Below are positions 30,555-41,775 of a DNA stretch of 64,000 nucleotides, piece after piece (within the stretch, counting starts at the first letter, position 1; each line of letters starts with the position of its first letter). The position numbers and the translations under genes were made by a program. The stretch is from positions 28,705 through 92,704 of the forward strand of contig NW_005179011.1 of the NCBI RefSeq assembly GCF_000350225.1. The letters run 5' to 3'. The notes under the pieces were generated by a model, which searched no databases, had not been told where the DNA came from, and saw only the letters and a list, made by a program, of their open reading frames with translations. Origin of the DNA: Chondrus crispus. Taxonomy: Eukaryota > Rhodophyta > Florideophyceae > Gigartinales > Gigartinaceae.

Positions 30555-31601
30555 TGTAGTGCAATGCGCCTGTCGGGCAGAGACCGCGGTCCGATGGTCC
30601 AGCAAAAACAACAACAGCAACAAAAAGAAGAACTGCCGACGGCACAGCGCTACGGAGTGTCCGACTCTCCCTTCTCCGTTTAAACGAGCTTGCGACTCGT
30701 AGTAGCTCGGATCCCTGATGGGGGGGGCACAGAGAAATAGCCCGGCCCGGGATCGGTGTGGTAGAGACTTGCGAAGAGATCTGCTCGACGAGTGTGGAGT
30801 GGGGCGCGTACGTAGGTACCCCGGTTCCACTGGGTTGTAAGGCCAATGCTCGTTGAGCTTCTTCGACACCTTGTAACGCGACAAGGCCTTCGACGGGGGC
30901 GTCGCAACGCAGCCCGATGGGATGAAATGAAAGTAACAGCGCTACGTCAACCGTGCCGCCCGATGGCTCGAAACACCTACACCGGTTCGGTCGCAACCGA
31001 CCCCGATGGTACCAACACTGGCTCGTACTACGACGGAGCCCTTCGAGGGAGACGTCGTTGCAACGGTCTCCGTCGGAAGATGGGTCACAGTAGCAGCGCT
31101 ACGTCAACTGTGTCGCCCGATGGCTCGAAACACCTACACCGGTTCGGTCGCAACCGAGGCCGATGGCACCAACACAAGATAAGGGAAAAATAGGTAGAAT
31201 TAGAGATAGAAAAGAATAGGGAAATAAAGGAAAGAGAAAAGGGAACCCCGAGCGATAGAGGATGCCGTAGGTTTAGGTAAAAGGGAGCGTCTTGATAGAG
31301 ACGGACTTCGACCAAGGCGACATTCAACTCCGGCAACTCGGGTTGGTTTATTGACTTGTTCGGTCAAAGGGCTAAGTTATATAGAGCCCCGCCGGGGCGA
31401 GTACAGTAGCTCCCGGCTCTAGATTCTAGATCTAATCTAGTGTCAGCAAAATTAATGCCAACTAATTAACTAAATAAAATAAAATAATTAAAAATTAAAA
31501 CTGTGCAATTATTCACACGTGTGTCCCCCAAACCCGGACTACTCATATCCAAATGTTTCCCTTTCTTTTCACTCCCCTTTCCAGGTGCGTATTGCACTAC
31601 A
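30555..31601. mobile_element. LTR-like element (second family), copy 1
   Basis: Begins tgtagtgcaat and ends attgcactaca, so the TG...CA ends extend into an 11-bp inverted repeat. It aligns with 37210-38322 along its length (tagctcggatccctga, cgtcgcaac, acttcgaccaaggcgacattcaac, cacacgtgtgtccccc). It contains two direct copies of a ~65-bp block (about 30938 and 31097) 159 bp apart. Flanks (ggact / tatca) do not match, so no target duplication is seen. The right side abuts the Tc1/mariner fragment. Confidence 0.75.
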
Positions 31602-32180
31602 TATCATTGCCAATTCCATCTCAGGCCTCCCAAATACACTGCGATAGAGAATCGACATCCTCAAACTGCCTTTGGTGAGCGTAAACCCTTCTCAAAAGGA
31701 TACTTCACAGGTTCTCGATGGGGTAAGATCAGGGGAGAAATCTGGCAACGGCAAAAGCGGGATATGGTTGTCAGAAACGAATGTTTTTGCTACTCCAGCT
31801 CGGTGGAATGGTGCACCGTCCTGCATAAAACCAATGTGAGAGGAAAATATTTTGCACAAGGAAGCAAATTTAGTGAAGTTGGCCGACAATTGGTTTTCGC
31901 GATCGCATTTGCGGCACTGACGAACTAAGGCATTCATTGGGTGGCTTTGCAATGTGCATGCGTAGTAGGGCAGTACAGGGTGCTGAAACATAACGTGAAC
32001 ACAAGAGTGGATCGCGTATGGCAGTGAGCGGGGCAGAACAGGAAGGGAGGAGATCAGTGCATATGAGCAGGAGTGCGGTAGAAAAGTCTCTGAACCTTTT
32101 CTACCGAGGGACCGTGTTGAATTTAGTGTAAGGTAGCACGGTAATGATCTCGAGATAGCACATATGCCGAGATCATTACC
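31602..32180 (-). pseudogene. Tc1/mariner transposase fragment
   Basis: Reading on the minus strand, FMQDGAPFHRAGVAKTF holds the second catalytic Asp in its typical QDGAPxH setting, followed by PDFSPDLTP and, after a frame change, an I-E-N-L and then ...CIWEADGIGND segment typical of the last helix region. The N-terminal DNA-binding half is not recognisable, and the C-terminus is cut by the LTR-like element ending at 31601. The DDE/D catalytic domain is that of the IS630-Tc1-mariner superfamily; this copy is inactive. Confidence 0.65.
32140..32180. repeat. 13-bp perfect inverted repeat, possible Tc1/mariner terminus
   Basis: ggtaatgatctcg (32140-32152) and cgagatcattacc (32168-32180). The surrounding 50-60 bp (tgttgaattta, tagcac, gtaatgatctcg, gatagcacat) reappear inverted at 58405-58475. 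Confidence 0.6.
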
Positions 32181-32388
32181 CGGACGCTCTGGTATTTGGC
32201 GGTGTGCAGAAGCGGGCAACCGCGATAAAAAGGGAGGGGACATTGCACAGAGACACACAATTTTCTACAACACAGTCCATGACAATGAAAACATTTATTA
32301 AATCGCTTTTATCATACCTCTTGATCACGTACATTCCCGAATCCCAAAAAGTGGTACTTTTGGCATCAGCCGTCGCCGTTTTTGTCGG

Positions 32389-32757
32389 AAGTTTGTGTGC
32401 TGATGGTCGCAAGATGGTCGCAAACGGTAATATCAAGTCCGTTTATGGCACTGACGATCAGTGAAGAAGAACGGACTCAATTACCCCATATGCGCTTATA
32501 AGACCGACTGGGACAAGCCGCTCGAGCCGGGATGAACTCAACGGTGTCTCAAACAACGAATCACTCACAAATATCGATTAAGCAAATCAGTACCGATATT
32601 AGGCAAATACGTAGTAACTGTATCATTAGGTTAGCGGCCGACAATACGCAACTCAAGGAGTACAAATAAAGAGAACACTAGCCGCGTGAGGGAAAGAATT
32701 CCCCAAGCGCAAGGTCGTCAATCAAACACTCAACGAAAGCAAGTGAAACTTTGAAAG
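32389..32757. mobile_element. 369-bp insertion with 9-bp target duplication
   Basis: ttttgtcgg at 32380-32388 is repeated at 32758-32766, and the DNA between is absent from the homologous place in copy 1 (near 1720-1730). A 9-bp duplication is typical of Mutator-like elements. The ends share only a short inverted match (left aagtttg, right complement aaagtttc). No ORF. Probably a small non-autonomous element. Confidence 0.65.
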
Positions 32758-32918
32758 TTTTGTCGGCTGTGCAAAGACAGAAAGCGCAATCTTTGATCCG
32801 TTCTTCCCCACTCTCTTAGCGTCTCCGGTTCCGCAAGACTTTCTAGTATCGGAACTCGAACAACCACCTCCCTGTGAATTTTAATGGGCCATAGCCACTG
32901 GAGCCAGTTTCGGGAACC

Positions 32919-34900
32919 ATGCCAGGAGAGAGATGTATCAGTGTCAATCCCGGGAATCAGTCGAACGGTGATACATGCTTGGCTTGCGAGCAAAACGATA
33001 AGAGTCGCCCTACTGTGGTGGTTTCTCTAACAAGCGAACAGCTGCAAAAGAGATCGTCTATTGGTACTGGTCCCTTCCCCAACCCATTCGATGGAAAACA
33101 AGAAGGCCTAATTTCGCCGTGCACTAGTTGTCGCTCTTCAAAGATTGGATAGAATGTCATTTGTGATGTGCGAGACCATGGTAATAAAGCACGTTTCTGC
33201 CCTAAATTCCTGGAAACCTCGAGTCTCTCCAAACTCGGACCGACGCTGCAGTCCTTGTTACATATTCACTCATCTTGGTCATGAAGAACAGTCTCAAACC
33301 TAACCATTAAGAAACGTGGAACGGACAAAAAGCAAACCTACAACTTTTTCTGTTCTATTTTACAGCCCAACATCGTATCAGTGCTTTTGTGAAAATCTGG
33401 ACGCACGCTCTGGTCTAAGACTTGAGCACTGTCGCTTTTTACTGTCAAAGATCTCTGAAGCTCTATTCTGTTCCTGTCATCACAACCCCAAAAGACGTGA
33501 AAGCAGTGAGGCAGCCTGCCGTGACCCATGAGCCCTCATGTCTTTGGTACCAAAGGTGGGATTTGCGTCTTTAAGGATAGAGGCTGTCATTCGTCTAACA
33601 CTACACTTAGACCCTTGGAAAGTATAAGCACTGCCACGTTGGAGGACGCAAATACATTATTCGAGTACAGCGAGGCTGTCAACGTTCATTTTTCAGAACA
33701 TTTGACGTATGAACAGGTTGCAGGAAGGCATACATGTGGGCATTGTCGTTCTGTGGTTTCGAAAGGGGCTCAAGGGATTCAGCCAATAATAGACAGCGCC
33801 ACGCTGAAGACCGAAATAGACAGATGCGTAGTACACTGTATTGTGTACGTGCTGGACAATGAGACTCATCCCTCAGTTTTCATGCGGGTGAATGAATCTG
33901 TGTCTAGAGCAGCAAATGAGCTCAAGGTAATAGTTGTTTCTCCCTTCCTGGACGATCCAAAATCTCTTTCTCTACCTATCACTGCAGTTGTCATTCTTCG
34001 TCGGGAGTTTTCCGCACATAGCTTTGTGGGTAGTTTAATATCGAATGCAAACGGTTGAATCGAGAATTGGTTCATTTCTTTCATCCAAGAACGTCCATCT
34101 TTATTCTCTTCTCAAAAGTTCAGGATTTCTGAAGCTGCTTAAGCAATGTGACATACATCCAACGTTATCATTTCTCTTGGGAAGGGAGCGGAGGTTTCGA
34201 TTATGGCGAAGGAAAGGCGTTAATATCTTGCATATATTGGGAAGCGGTTTGTGGCACGTAAAAACAGTATTGCAGAGGGGACTGGTCTTTGTCTGACGAA
34301 ATTGTGGCAATTCCCAAACGGTTGTGGCCATCTTCTATTACGGACATGGCGTCGGGTAAACAGCTAGCTTCGTCGAAGGGAACTGCGACGGCAAGTGACA
34401 GAAGCATGGTAGAGGGTTTTACTGTATGGAATGAATTTGCGCAAATGCCTAGGAAAGAAATGGATAACCTTTCGAAGAGACATGCTGCAACCCAGTTTTA
34501 TATACACGGGCTCAGCCCGTAGTCAGGTCTGGCTACCAGCCTGATAGGCTACCCGTCTGGTAACCAGACCTGACTATCTTCTGCGCATTCGAGAACTCCA
34601 AGTTACTGAGCAGATGCTATTTCCCAGTTTAGAATATGTGTTGGTCCCCTTACGATGACACTGTCCATAGCAAGTATTGCGTAATCTACTGCCTCCTGGA
34701 CAAGTGTCCTCCGCGCACTCGGTTGGGTAACTTCTTGCGAGTCTATGGAGTCCTTCAGAAAACATCTCATCGCTGAGAGAGAGTTTCTCGAGTGGCGCAT
34801 TTGACAATTTAAATACCAGTGACCGAGTGGTTTCAGATGAAATAGACAACTTCGGTATCCTTCGGCACCACAGTTTGAAAGCATTTGGCAAAGCACTGGT
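32919..34900 (+). pseudogene. Decayed cysteine-rich transposon-type ORF, copy 2
   Basis: Broken into segments in several frames that align with copy 1: 32919-33152 (CLACEQNDKSRPTVVVSLT, stop after SCRSSKIG), 33316-33531 (CFCENLDARSGLRLEHCRFL), 33528-34058 (HTCGHCRSVVSKGAQGIQP through FMRVNESVSRAANELKV), 34289-34522, then 34560-34900 ending with EIDNFGILRHH. It reads through the point where copy 1 is frameshifted, and vice versa. Comparing the two shows one ancestral protein of at least 600 residues. Function unknown. Confidence 0.55.
34520..34576. repeat. 20-bp near-perfect inverted repeat
   Basis: Arms 34520-34539 and 34557-34576 match at 19 of 20 positions around a 17-nt spacer. Copy 1 of the repeat has a single arm-like sequence at the same place (about 3473-3485). 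Confidence 0.8.
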
Positions 34901-34999
34901 AATGGCCAGCGGCACAGCAACTCAAACTGTGGCGTGTGTACCTCCAGCCCAGATGAGCTCATCTGTGAAGTTCCCCTTTAATTTACAGTCTGCAGTGAG

Positions 35000-35731
35000 T
35001 CAGAAAGACATAGAATGGCGAGATTCAGTCAAAGTGTTTGGCAATCGCCCTGAAAACTTTCCTTCGGATTGAGACGTCCTTTGCGTGTAGAATTCCTGTA
35101 GGTGCTCATACCACTGCCCCAGATTGTCCTCGTTGACGGTCATGCTCTGTTTCTGAGTAGAGTCCAATTCACTGAGCAAGCCGCGTAACCAAAGCACCAA
35201 CTTGGTTCCTTCCCTCAAGGCTAAGAACTCGGTCTTTGTCGTGAGGAGGGCAAGGGAGGTTTTCTTTAGTGCCTTCCGAGCAACCGTGCTCTTTCCATAT
35301 TGTATAACGATACCTATCGTTGAACGTCTAGCGAGGCAGTGGCCAGCCCAACCCGCGTCACAAAATGCAACCAGTTCCTGTTCATTTCCTGTGTACATAA
35401 TCAGGGCATGACCCTCCCTCCCTCAGAGATATCTCGAAATTTGCTTGAGAAAGGTCCAGTGCGTTGTCATCCGGGCGAACGAGTACCAGCAAAGGATTGA
35501 TAGGGCAGGAGCGATATCTGGACCAGTGCGGGTCGCAATGAATGGCAAGCATCCCATTAATTCTCTATTGATAGCACGGTCCGCAGGTAAAACTTCGCCT
35601 TGAAATATATCCTTCAGAGCCCCAGAATATATGGGAGTGGCAGCCGGCTTGCAATTCAACATGCCAAAAACGGTATTGTCGTGCCCACTCATTGGGCACA
35701 ATGAAATCGAAGTCTTTTTAATTAAAATCAC
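35000..35731 (-). pseudogene. Ty1/copia RT end and RNase H fragment
   Basis: Two minus-strand segments in different frames. 35731-35423 gives FGMLNCKPAATPIYSG, MGCLPFIATRTGPDIAPALSI and THWTFLKQISRYL, the end of copia reverse transcriptase. 35398-35000 gives FCDAGWAGHCLARRSTIGIVI, then LLTTKTEFLALREGTKLVLWL, copia RNase H. The usual S-T-x-E-A-E motif has become TTKTEF, and frames break at about 35410. No LTR ends found nearby. Confidence 0.75.
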
Positions 35732-36119
35732 CGTCCAGCTGGGGCGGCACCGCTTGGTATTCCACTTGAGATCTATAGGAATCTACCTGCTCCTCCCTTC
35801 CCCTCAGATGGCTCCTTCCTCCTCTTTATCCCTTCCACCCCCGGCTCCCCTCTCACCACCTCACACCGAGCCGTCTCGGTATTGGGTTCTGTAGCGCCTT
35901 ATGGTCGTCCGGTGGTCTGAGAGTGATAGTAATCTGTTGCGAGCTCGACGGAGTGGCGATGTCAACTCTACCCTGGAATCAGTACCTGGGAGAGTTATGC
36001 CTTTATGGTGGGGTTTCGTGCCTGTTTCCATTATTCTAAGTCGTTCCCTCTCCCCTCTTTCTCCCTGACTCTCTTGCCCCACCTAGGGGCGAGCCGAGAA
36101 CCATAAAACAGTAGACGAC
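35732..36119. other. No gene recognised
   Basis: C-rich, proline-like sequence (about 35790-35880) and then unique DNA; no element end seen. Confidence 0.4.
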
Positions 36120-36292
36120 ACCCCCCAGTGTGTGGCGACCGTTCGGCGCTAAGGTACAGGACAATTAGAGTTGCTAGTACACCTCTCAGTGGGTGGCGGC
36201 CATTCGCGACTACGGTACGGGATAATTAGAAGGGTCACCACCCTACAAACCCCTCAGTCGGTCTCAGCCGTTCGTAGGCATGGTACGGTGCA
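36120..36292. repeat. Imperfect tandem repeat, period 61-70 bp, about 2.5 units
   Basis: Each unit has c-c-cagtg-gtggcg-c-ttcg, an a-ggtac block and, in the first two, gataattag or gacaattag. Units start near 36120, 36181 and 36250. Confidence 0.65.
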
Positions 36293-36402
36293 GAGGCGTC
36301 TGCCCCATACTCGGTGTAGCAGGGGAGACGTATCCCGGCGTTTTTGCACGCTGGCTGCCCTCGCAAAAAGCAGCAGGCGTTACACTGCCCCACGACCTGA
36401 AG

Positions 36403-39223
36403 TCAGGTAGTGTTTGCAAGTCTGAATTGCTGGAGTGGGCGATGTTCTAGAGCACGGTTTCCGCTAGTATGCAAGAAATTTTCCATGATGCCTGGAAGAT
36501 CCTGGAAGAATTGGTCAGCATCTTCCCATGTGTAATCTATAGCATTAGGGAGCCGTGCCCACTCGACTTCAACCTCTCAGGTATCTGTGTCTGGCCGGGA
36601 AACAATGTCACGATGGCATGAGCCGGTTCGTAATGTGCCTCGGAGTTCTCTATGGCGTTCAACAACTCCCTTTCCACTTCTTTACCCTCCATATATGCCC
36701 TGTACAGTAGAAGCCGCCGTTCGTGCAAAGTTACACACTTCCTTTCGAGAATATTCTCTGTTTCATACTCCAGATCCGAGATAACCTTATTAATTCTGCG
36801 TGGAACCCAAGCCAAAGGTAGTTTGTGGCCTCCCCTATTCTGGATGCGGACCAGAACGAAGTCGCCCACGACAAAATTGCGGCATTTAAGTTTGTGCGAC
36901 GGTTGTGCCGCCGGATTGCCCTGGCGCGATTCTTGCAAACTGTTTCCGTGACATGGTGTGCATTTTGCAATGGCACCCTGCAATATCTCAGTGTCAAGTA
37001 CCCGTCTCAGCTGTAGTTCATCATTGTTATTTGCCTCCTGGAAGCGTTTGACAGGGAGCGCACGCATCAGGAGGCGGACAGGCATGTGCCCCTTAAAGAC
37101 CTCCAGTGGCGTCCTGTAGGCATCTGGTACCTTCGAGTCTCGTAACCTTAAGCGTTTGAGGGTCGCGTGGTTGAGCACAGCCTGCACGCATTCAAGCACG
37201 CAGGGCCATTTTGGTGCCATGCGCCTGGTAGCAGTGGGCAGGATCGAAGACCTACACGGCCCAAAAACCAACAAACAAACGAAACAACCAAAGCAGCCGA
37301 TGGCGCAATGCCACGGAGTTTTCGGAGCTCCCTTTCTCTTTATGCGGGCTTGCGGCCCGCGGTAGCTCGAATCCCTGAAAGGGGGGAAGGAAGAAAAGCC
37401 CGGCCGGGGAATTAGGTGTGGTAAAGACTTAAAATGGCAAATGCTTGACTAGGGCAGGGGTGTCTAGGTAGACCTGATCCGCTGGGTCGTAAATCCAATG
37501 CTCGTAGAGCGCCTTGATACCTTATACCCTTGTAAGGTCTTCGATGGGGACGTCGCAACGTAGCCCGTCGGGAAAGAAGAAAGCGTAGCAGCACTACACC
37601 GCCGTACTGCTCGAATGCAAAATACCAACACAAGATCGGTCGCAACCGGATTCCGATAGAACCAACGCTATCTTATATAAGAGATAAGATCTTCGTCTTA
37701 GACATCGTCGCAACAGCCTCCGACGGAACGGACAACAATAGCAGCACTATACCTTCGTACTGCCCGATGGCAAAGTACCAACACCGGATCGGTGGCAACC
37801 AGATTCCGATAGAATTAACTCTGACAAAAGCATCACTGGTGCGCCAACACAGAAGCCCGATGGCTAATGACGTCACGTTGCGGATCGCAATCCTACAAGG
37901 TGGGACCAACTCAACATTAAAGGAAATTAGGATAGGGAAATAGAAAAGGATAGGGAAATAAAGGAAAAAGGAAGGGGGCCCCGAGCGCTGAAGGATTCCG
38001 TAGGCTTAGCTAAAAGGAAGCGTCTTGGTCGAGACGGACTTCGACCAAGGCGACATTCAACCCCGGCAACTCTCGGGTTACCTTTACTGACTTGATGGCC
38101 AAGGGGCTTGGATATATATCGCCCCGCGCGAGCCACTACAGTAGCTCGCGGCTCTGAAACCTAGATCTAATCTACTGTCAGCTAAATTATTGGTAACTAA
38201 TTAACTAATTAAAATTGTGCAAATAATCACACGTGTGTCCCCCAATCTCGGACTACAGTATTCAAATTCCAACTTAGTTTCTTTTAACTTCACCCGCTTG
38301 TGCAACCCCTTATTGCACTACAGCCATTCTTTTGGTCCCAGCCTCCATTCACTCAGAAGTGCCAGGCACGCCCTTGGCACCTCTCTACATATTCTCTCCA
38401 CTGACCCATTTTCCCACGGGCAGTGTGCCGTCGTAAAGTGGTGACCAATGCGTGTTTCTTCTGTCAGCAGCTTCATTAGCCAGTTCTTAAAGTGATAACC
38501 CTGGTCTGACACGAGCCAACTCATAGCACCGAAAACTTCAAGCCTCTGATTAAATGCCTCGGAGGCAACGTCAGCTGATGCCGATTTAGTGGGCCACAGC
38601 CATACGTGTCCAGATAGATCATCCCTTATGATGAGGACGTAGGTCTGACCCCCTGTTCCACTGCCCATATGCAGAAAGTCCGCATGTAGGACCTCGTTGG
38701 GACGCTCACCATGTATTGCATGTACCACTGGACGAAGTATCACCTTTCCCGCCCGAGTGACGATACAATGGAGACAACGGGCTACAAACTCAGGTGTGTC
38801 CTGCTTAATGCTAGACCACCAAAACTCTTCCAATATGATACTCATTGTAGCATCCTTGCCTCTGTGGCTCACGGTACCACAATGCGATGTCACTAACAAT
38901 TTCAGCTGCAAGTCCAAATCCTCCGACGGTATCCATCTGCGACCATTTCTCTTCCAGAGTCCATCAGTACAGTCCTCTGATAGGCCCAGTTTTGCAATGT
39001 CCCGCGCAGATGCCAACTGAGAGCACTGTACTACTTCCATGTCTGGCCACGACAACGACTCAGCTCTTGGTACGATCTGGTACGCTTCTATCAACACGAG
39101 ACTGCACATCACGTGCCGGTCTCCGATTTGACGGTACCCACGCGCCCATCGTGTCAGTATATCAGCGAAGACCTTGTCCTCTCCCTTCACGTGGTAGATA
39201 ATGTAGTCGAAGCGCGGTAGCAT
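36403..39223 (-). pseudogene. Ty3/gypsy integrase with chromodomain-like tail, split by a solo LTR
   Basis: A gypsy lineage distinct from A/B/C. From 39223 leftwards: end of RNase H (FDYIIYHVKGEDKVFADIL), integrase zinc finger (SHCGTVSHRG...CLHCIV), and catalytic D (HADFLHMG), D (VSDQGYHF) and E (WENGSVERI), all present. The frame is interrupted after LSEWRLGPKEW by the solo LTR 37210-38322 and resumes at about 37205 with KWPCVLECVQAVLNHATL. The C-terminal module reads FVVGDFVLVRIQNRGGHKL and YETENILERKCVTLH. A frameshift near 36580 follows, after which VEVEWARLPNAIDYTWEDADQ, a chromodomain-like core, runs to TGA at 36403-36405. The 5' parts of the element are missing. Confidence 0.8.
37210..38322. 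mobile_element. Solo LTR (second family), copy 2, with target duplication
   Basis: 1,113 bp, bounded by gccat at 37205-37209 and 38323-38327, a perfect 5-bp duplication inside the integrase gene. Right end attgcactaca is intact; the left end (tttggtgccat) is a worn tgtagtgcaat. It holds two copies of a block 153 bp apart (about 37588 and 37741), as in copy 1. There are no coding regions. Confidence 0.85.
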
Positions 39224-39494
39224 CGAGGCTTAAGATCCGCTATCACTTACAATATCGCAACAGACTTACACAAACCTCAACGAAGATCCAACCGGAAACT
39301 GGAGTAGAGATTCACTGGAGCATTGCTCGATGCCGAGGCACAAAGGTTGTTCAATGGCCTACGAAAAGACCGCTCACAGTGCAAACAGCATAGCCTAGAT
39401 ATAAGGCCGTCCTGCTCCCTCACCAGCTTTCGCTTCTCATCTCGGCTATCCAAGTCTCAGCGGAAATGCAAATCGTTGTACCCACCCCGCAACT

Positions 39495-39857
39495 TTATCG
39501 TAATTCCAGGTGCAAGTTGTCCAAGACGACATACCACTCTTAATAGGGCTGGAAATTATGGACACGTACGGCCTGCGGATTTCTCCTTCGAGAACAGGCC
39601 TCAATTCGTGCCGGGAGAATTTTTTTGCCAATACAGCACGAAAACGGACATTCATAGCTGCTCTTGAAATACTTCTATTAACACGTACCACAGCCGATCT
39701 CATTTACATCGCCTTTATTGGGATATGATGCGTCCTAGTGTGCAACAAGTGTACAACTGGCAATACCGCGTAGACGCTGACGGCCTCTTCTCAGGAACAG
39801 GACAGACTGTGGCGAAAATATCCGAAGACCGCCAAGACTGCAACTGCAACGCATCGC
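39495..39857 (+). pseudogene. Gypsy-like pol fragment (protease end, integrase zinc region)
   Basis: VVQDDIPLLIGLEIMDTYGL looks like the second conserved region of a retroelement aspartic protease. Further right, in another frame, LHRLYWDMMRPSVQQVYN and CNCNA suggest a worn integrase zinc finger (H...HPS...C..C). The latter continues across the solo LTR at 39858-40448 into NQPPHIGWIHKMFNAPH just after 40449. Short and much decayed. Confidence 0.35.
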
Positions 39858-40448
39858 TGTGGTATAACCCCAAACGGAAATTAGATTAGGATTAGATCAG
39901 GGACAGTAAGGCACGAGCCTTACAGCTACGCGCGCAGACACGTGTCCTCCACTTGTACGGGATGCGTACTGCACGTGGACTGTCAGCCCCGACGGCTGAC
40001 AGCGTTACAGTGTCGGTCGACCGGCACTACTGTAGAGTTATGATAGACTACAATGTACATTAAATATGAGCGGACCGCCGGCCGTGGAGGACGACAAGCA
40101 CGGACTTGTCAAGGATCCTCCACCTTGGTCCGCCCGCTTACTCTCCGGTACTTCCGTTCGTTTTACCTAGGAGTAGCACCGCGCGAGGGTTGAGGACGCG
40201 CGCAGCACGCCCACGAGCCCGCTCCGCCTCCGCCCGTCGGTACTGGATCGTCACTCAGTACCGCTCCGGGGCCTCGAGGCGTAGAACTGCTCGCGCGTGC
40301 GCGCGTCCTCCCCGATCCCGCTCTACCACCGCTACCTCGAGCCCGTGCTCGGTACCGTAGGTGGGCCGTTCTTCTATGTTCCGGCCGATCGGGGTCTTTC
40401 CGAACTGTCAGTACTTACCCCCTCGTCGTTGGGGGTGATTATACTACA
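39858..40448 (+). mobile_element. Solo LTR of the A/B/C gypsy family
   Basis: 591 bp, tgtggtataac to attatactaca, with the conserved hairpin (39979-40001) and the AT-rich island. No primer-binding site follows. Flanks atcgc (39853-39857) and accgc (40449-40453) match at four of five positions, consistent with an aged target duplication. Confidence 0.85.
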
Positions 40449-40696
40449 ACCGCCACGAATATATATACGAAACGCGTACCAGCTCCAAATCAACCACCAC
40501 ATATTGGGTGGATCCATAAAATGTTTAACGCGCCACATTTGGCAATCTGACCTGGAGTCAACGGTTCCGGAAAACATTTGCCCTCTACGCGCAACAGCCA
40601 TGGATCCAATCAAAGTACACAACTTTCCGGCCAAACCTGTGTAGCCCTGATGTCAACATCAAGAAACACTCTCTTTGCCCATAACCGTCTCATCTG

Positions 40697-41758
40697 GTGC
40701 ACACCGTTCCCCCTAATCCCTCTTCTAACCACATCCACAGCAAAAATTCAACTTCCGCCATCCGCAGTCTCGAGATCAGTCCTCAAGAAGATGTCCATGC
40801 ACAGAATGGAATCGGTCCCGTGGCCTTGGATCCCTACATCGAATCAGCAACCTCCCTCCTCTCACAATCCCCTCACACCATCATCATCGGCATTCCAACC
40901 GCCCAAGACCTCCTCCATTCCAAATGTTCCCCCTTCCACCAGCCCGATTGAAAATGACAGTCCCACTGCCAGTCACCGAAAAAAGGAAAGGGATCGCGAG
41001 CTGGAGCACCAAACTACAGTGATAATGACGTTAACGCCCTCCTCGACATCGTCGCAGTTGTCGAACCCCTCGGTGCGAACCAGTGGGCAAAAGTCGCCCA
41101 ACAATTCAACGACTTGTGCACAGCAAATGACCGCCCGGACCGTGATATGGATTCTGTCAAAAACAAATTCGATAAACTCGCTAACACGAAAAACCCAACT
41201 GGAGATCCGCAATGCCCTCCTTTTGTCCGTCGAGCCAAATAAATAGCGTGAGAGATACATGCCAAATGCGCTGCCTTTACTATTGGGGATGAATCGTCAG
41301 ACGACGAACAGACCGAGCGAGATATTGCATGAGAAAATGAAACCACTGATAACTCAGAGCAAGTCACCGGAAACGAAACAAATCAAACTGCGGACGACGG
41401 TGAAAATGTACGTGAGGCAAAATCGTCACTTAAACGCTCTTGGAAAGAAACAGTTGGCGCGCGTCGTAACAAACGCAGGCCCGGGTCGACTGGGGTTAAG
41501 AAACAACATGAACGGGATGGCCTCACCGAACATGTCGATGACATTTCGAAAAACATACATGGGATCTCTAAAGCAATCTCAGATCAAGCACACGCCATAA
41601 TAGGGATGTCTACAGGCCAACAAAATAATAGTATTGGAGAAACAGAAATCAAAAGGATTATACAAGATGAACTTAAGTCCGAGCTAAGCGCCACAAAGAA
41701 TTCAATTTTGGAACTTAAGTCGTTGATAGTATCGTTTATGAACCAAAATCAGAGCTGA
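40697..41758 (+). pseudogene. Harbinger-associated Myb-like ORF1 (DUF6818 type)
   Basis: From about 41000 the frame gives APNYSDNDVNALLDIV, EPLGANQWAKVAQQFND, SVKNKFDKLANTKNPTGDP and CPPFVRRAK, the tryptophan-helix pattern and PTGDP signature of DUF6818, a Myb/SANT-like DNA-binding domain. The C-terminal part is charged and helical, with SIGETEIKRIIQDELKSEL near the end, and stops at TGA 41756-41758. In-frame stops at 40949, 40955, about 41240, 41252 and 41330 show decay. It converges on the transposase on the other strand (41776-43031). In PIF/Harbinger elements such a Myb-like protein helps the transposase bind and enter the nucleus. Confidence 0.7.
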
Positions 41759-41775
41759 GACATGTAGCAGATAGA

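Larger units (their letters stand above)
32278..34872 (+). repeat. Dispersed repeat unit, copy 2
   Basis: Collinear with 1568-3785; carries the second copy of the cysteine-rich pseudogene and a 369-bp insertion at 32389-32757. Confidence 0.8.

Noticed and set aside
30690..30730. tRNA T-loop-like sequence (agctcggatccct), also near 37365
   Set aside because: No cloverleaf could be drawn around it, and it is part of a dispersed LTR-like repeat.
30550..31606. Target duplication for LTR-like copy 1
   Set aside because: Flanks ggact and tatca do not match, so no duplication is claimed.
36120..36292. CRISPR-like array
   Set aside because: The units are imperfect tandem repeats without uniform spacers, in a eukaryotic transposon setting.
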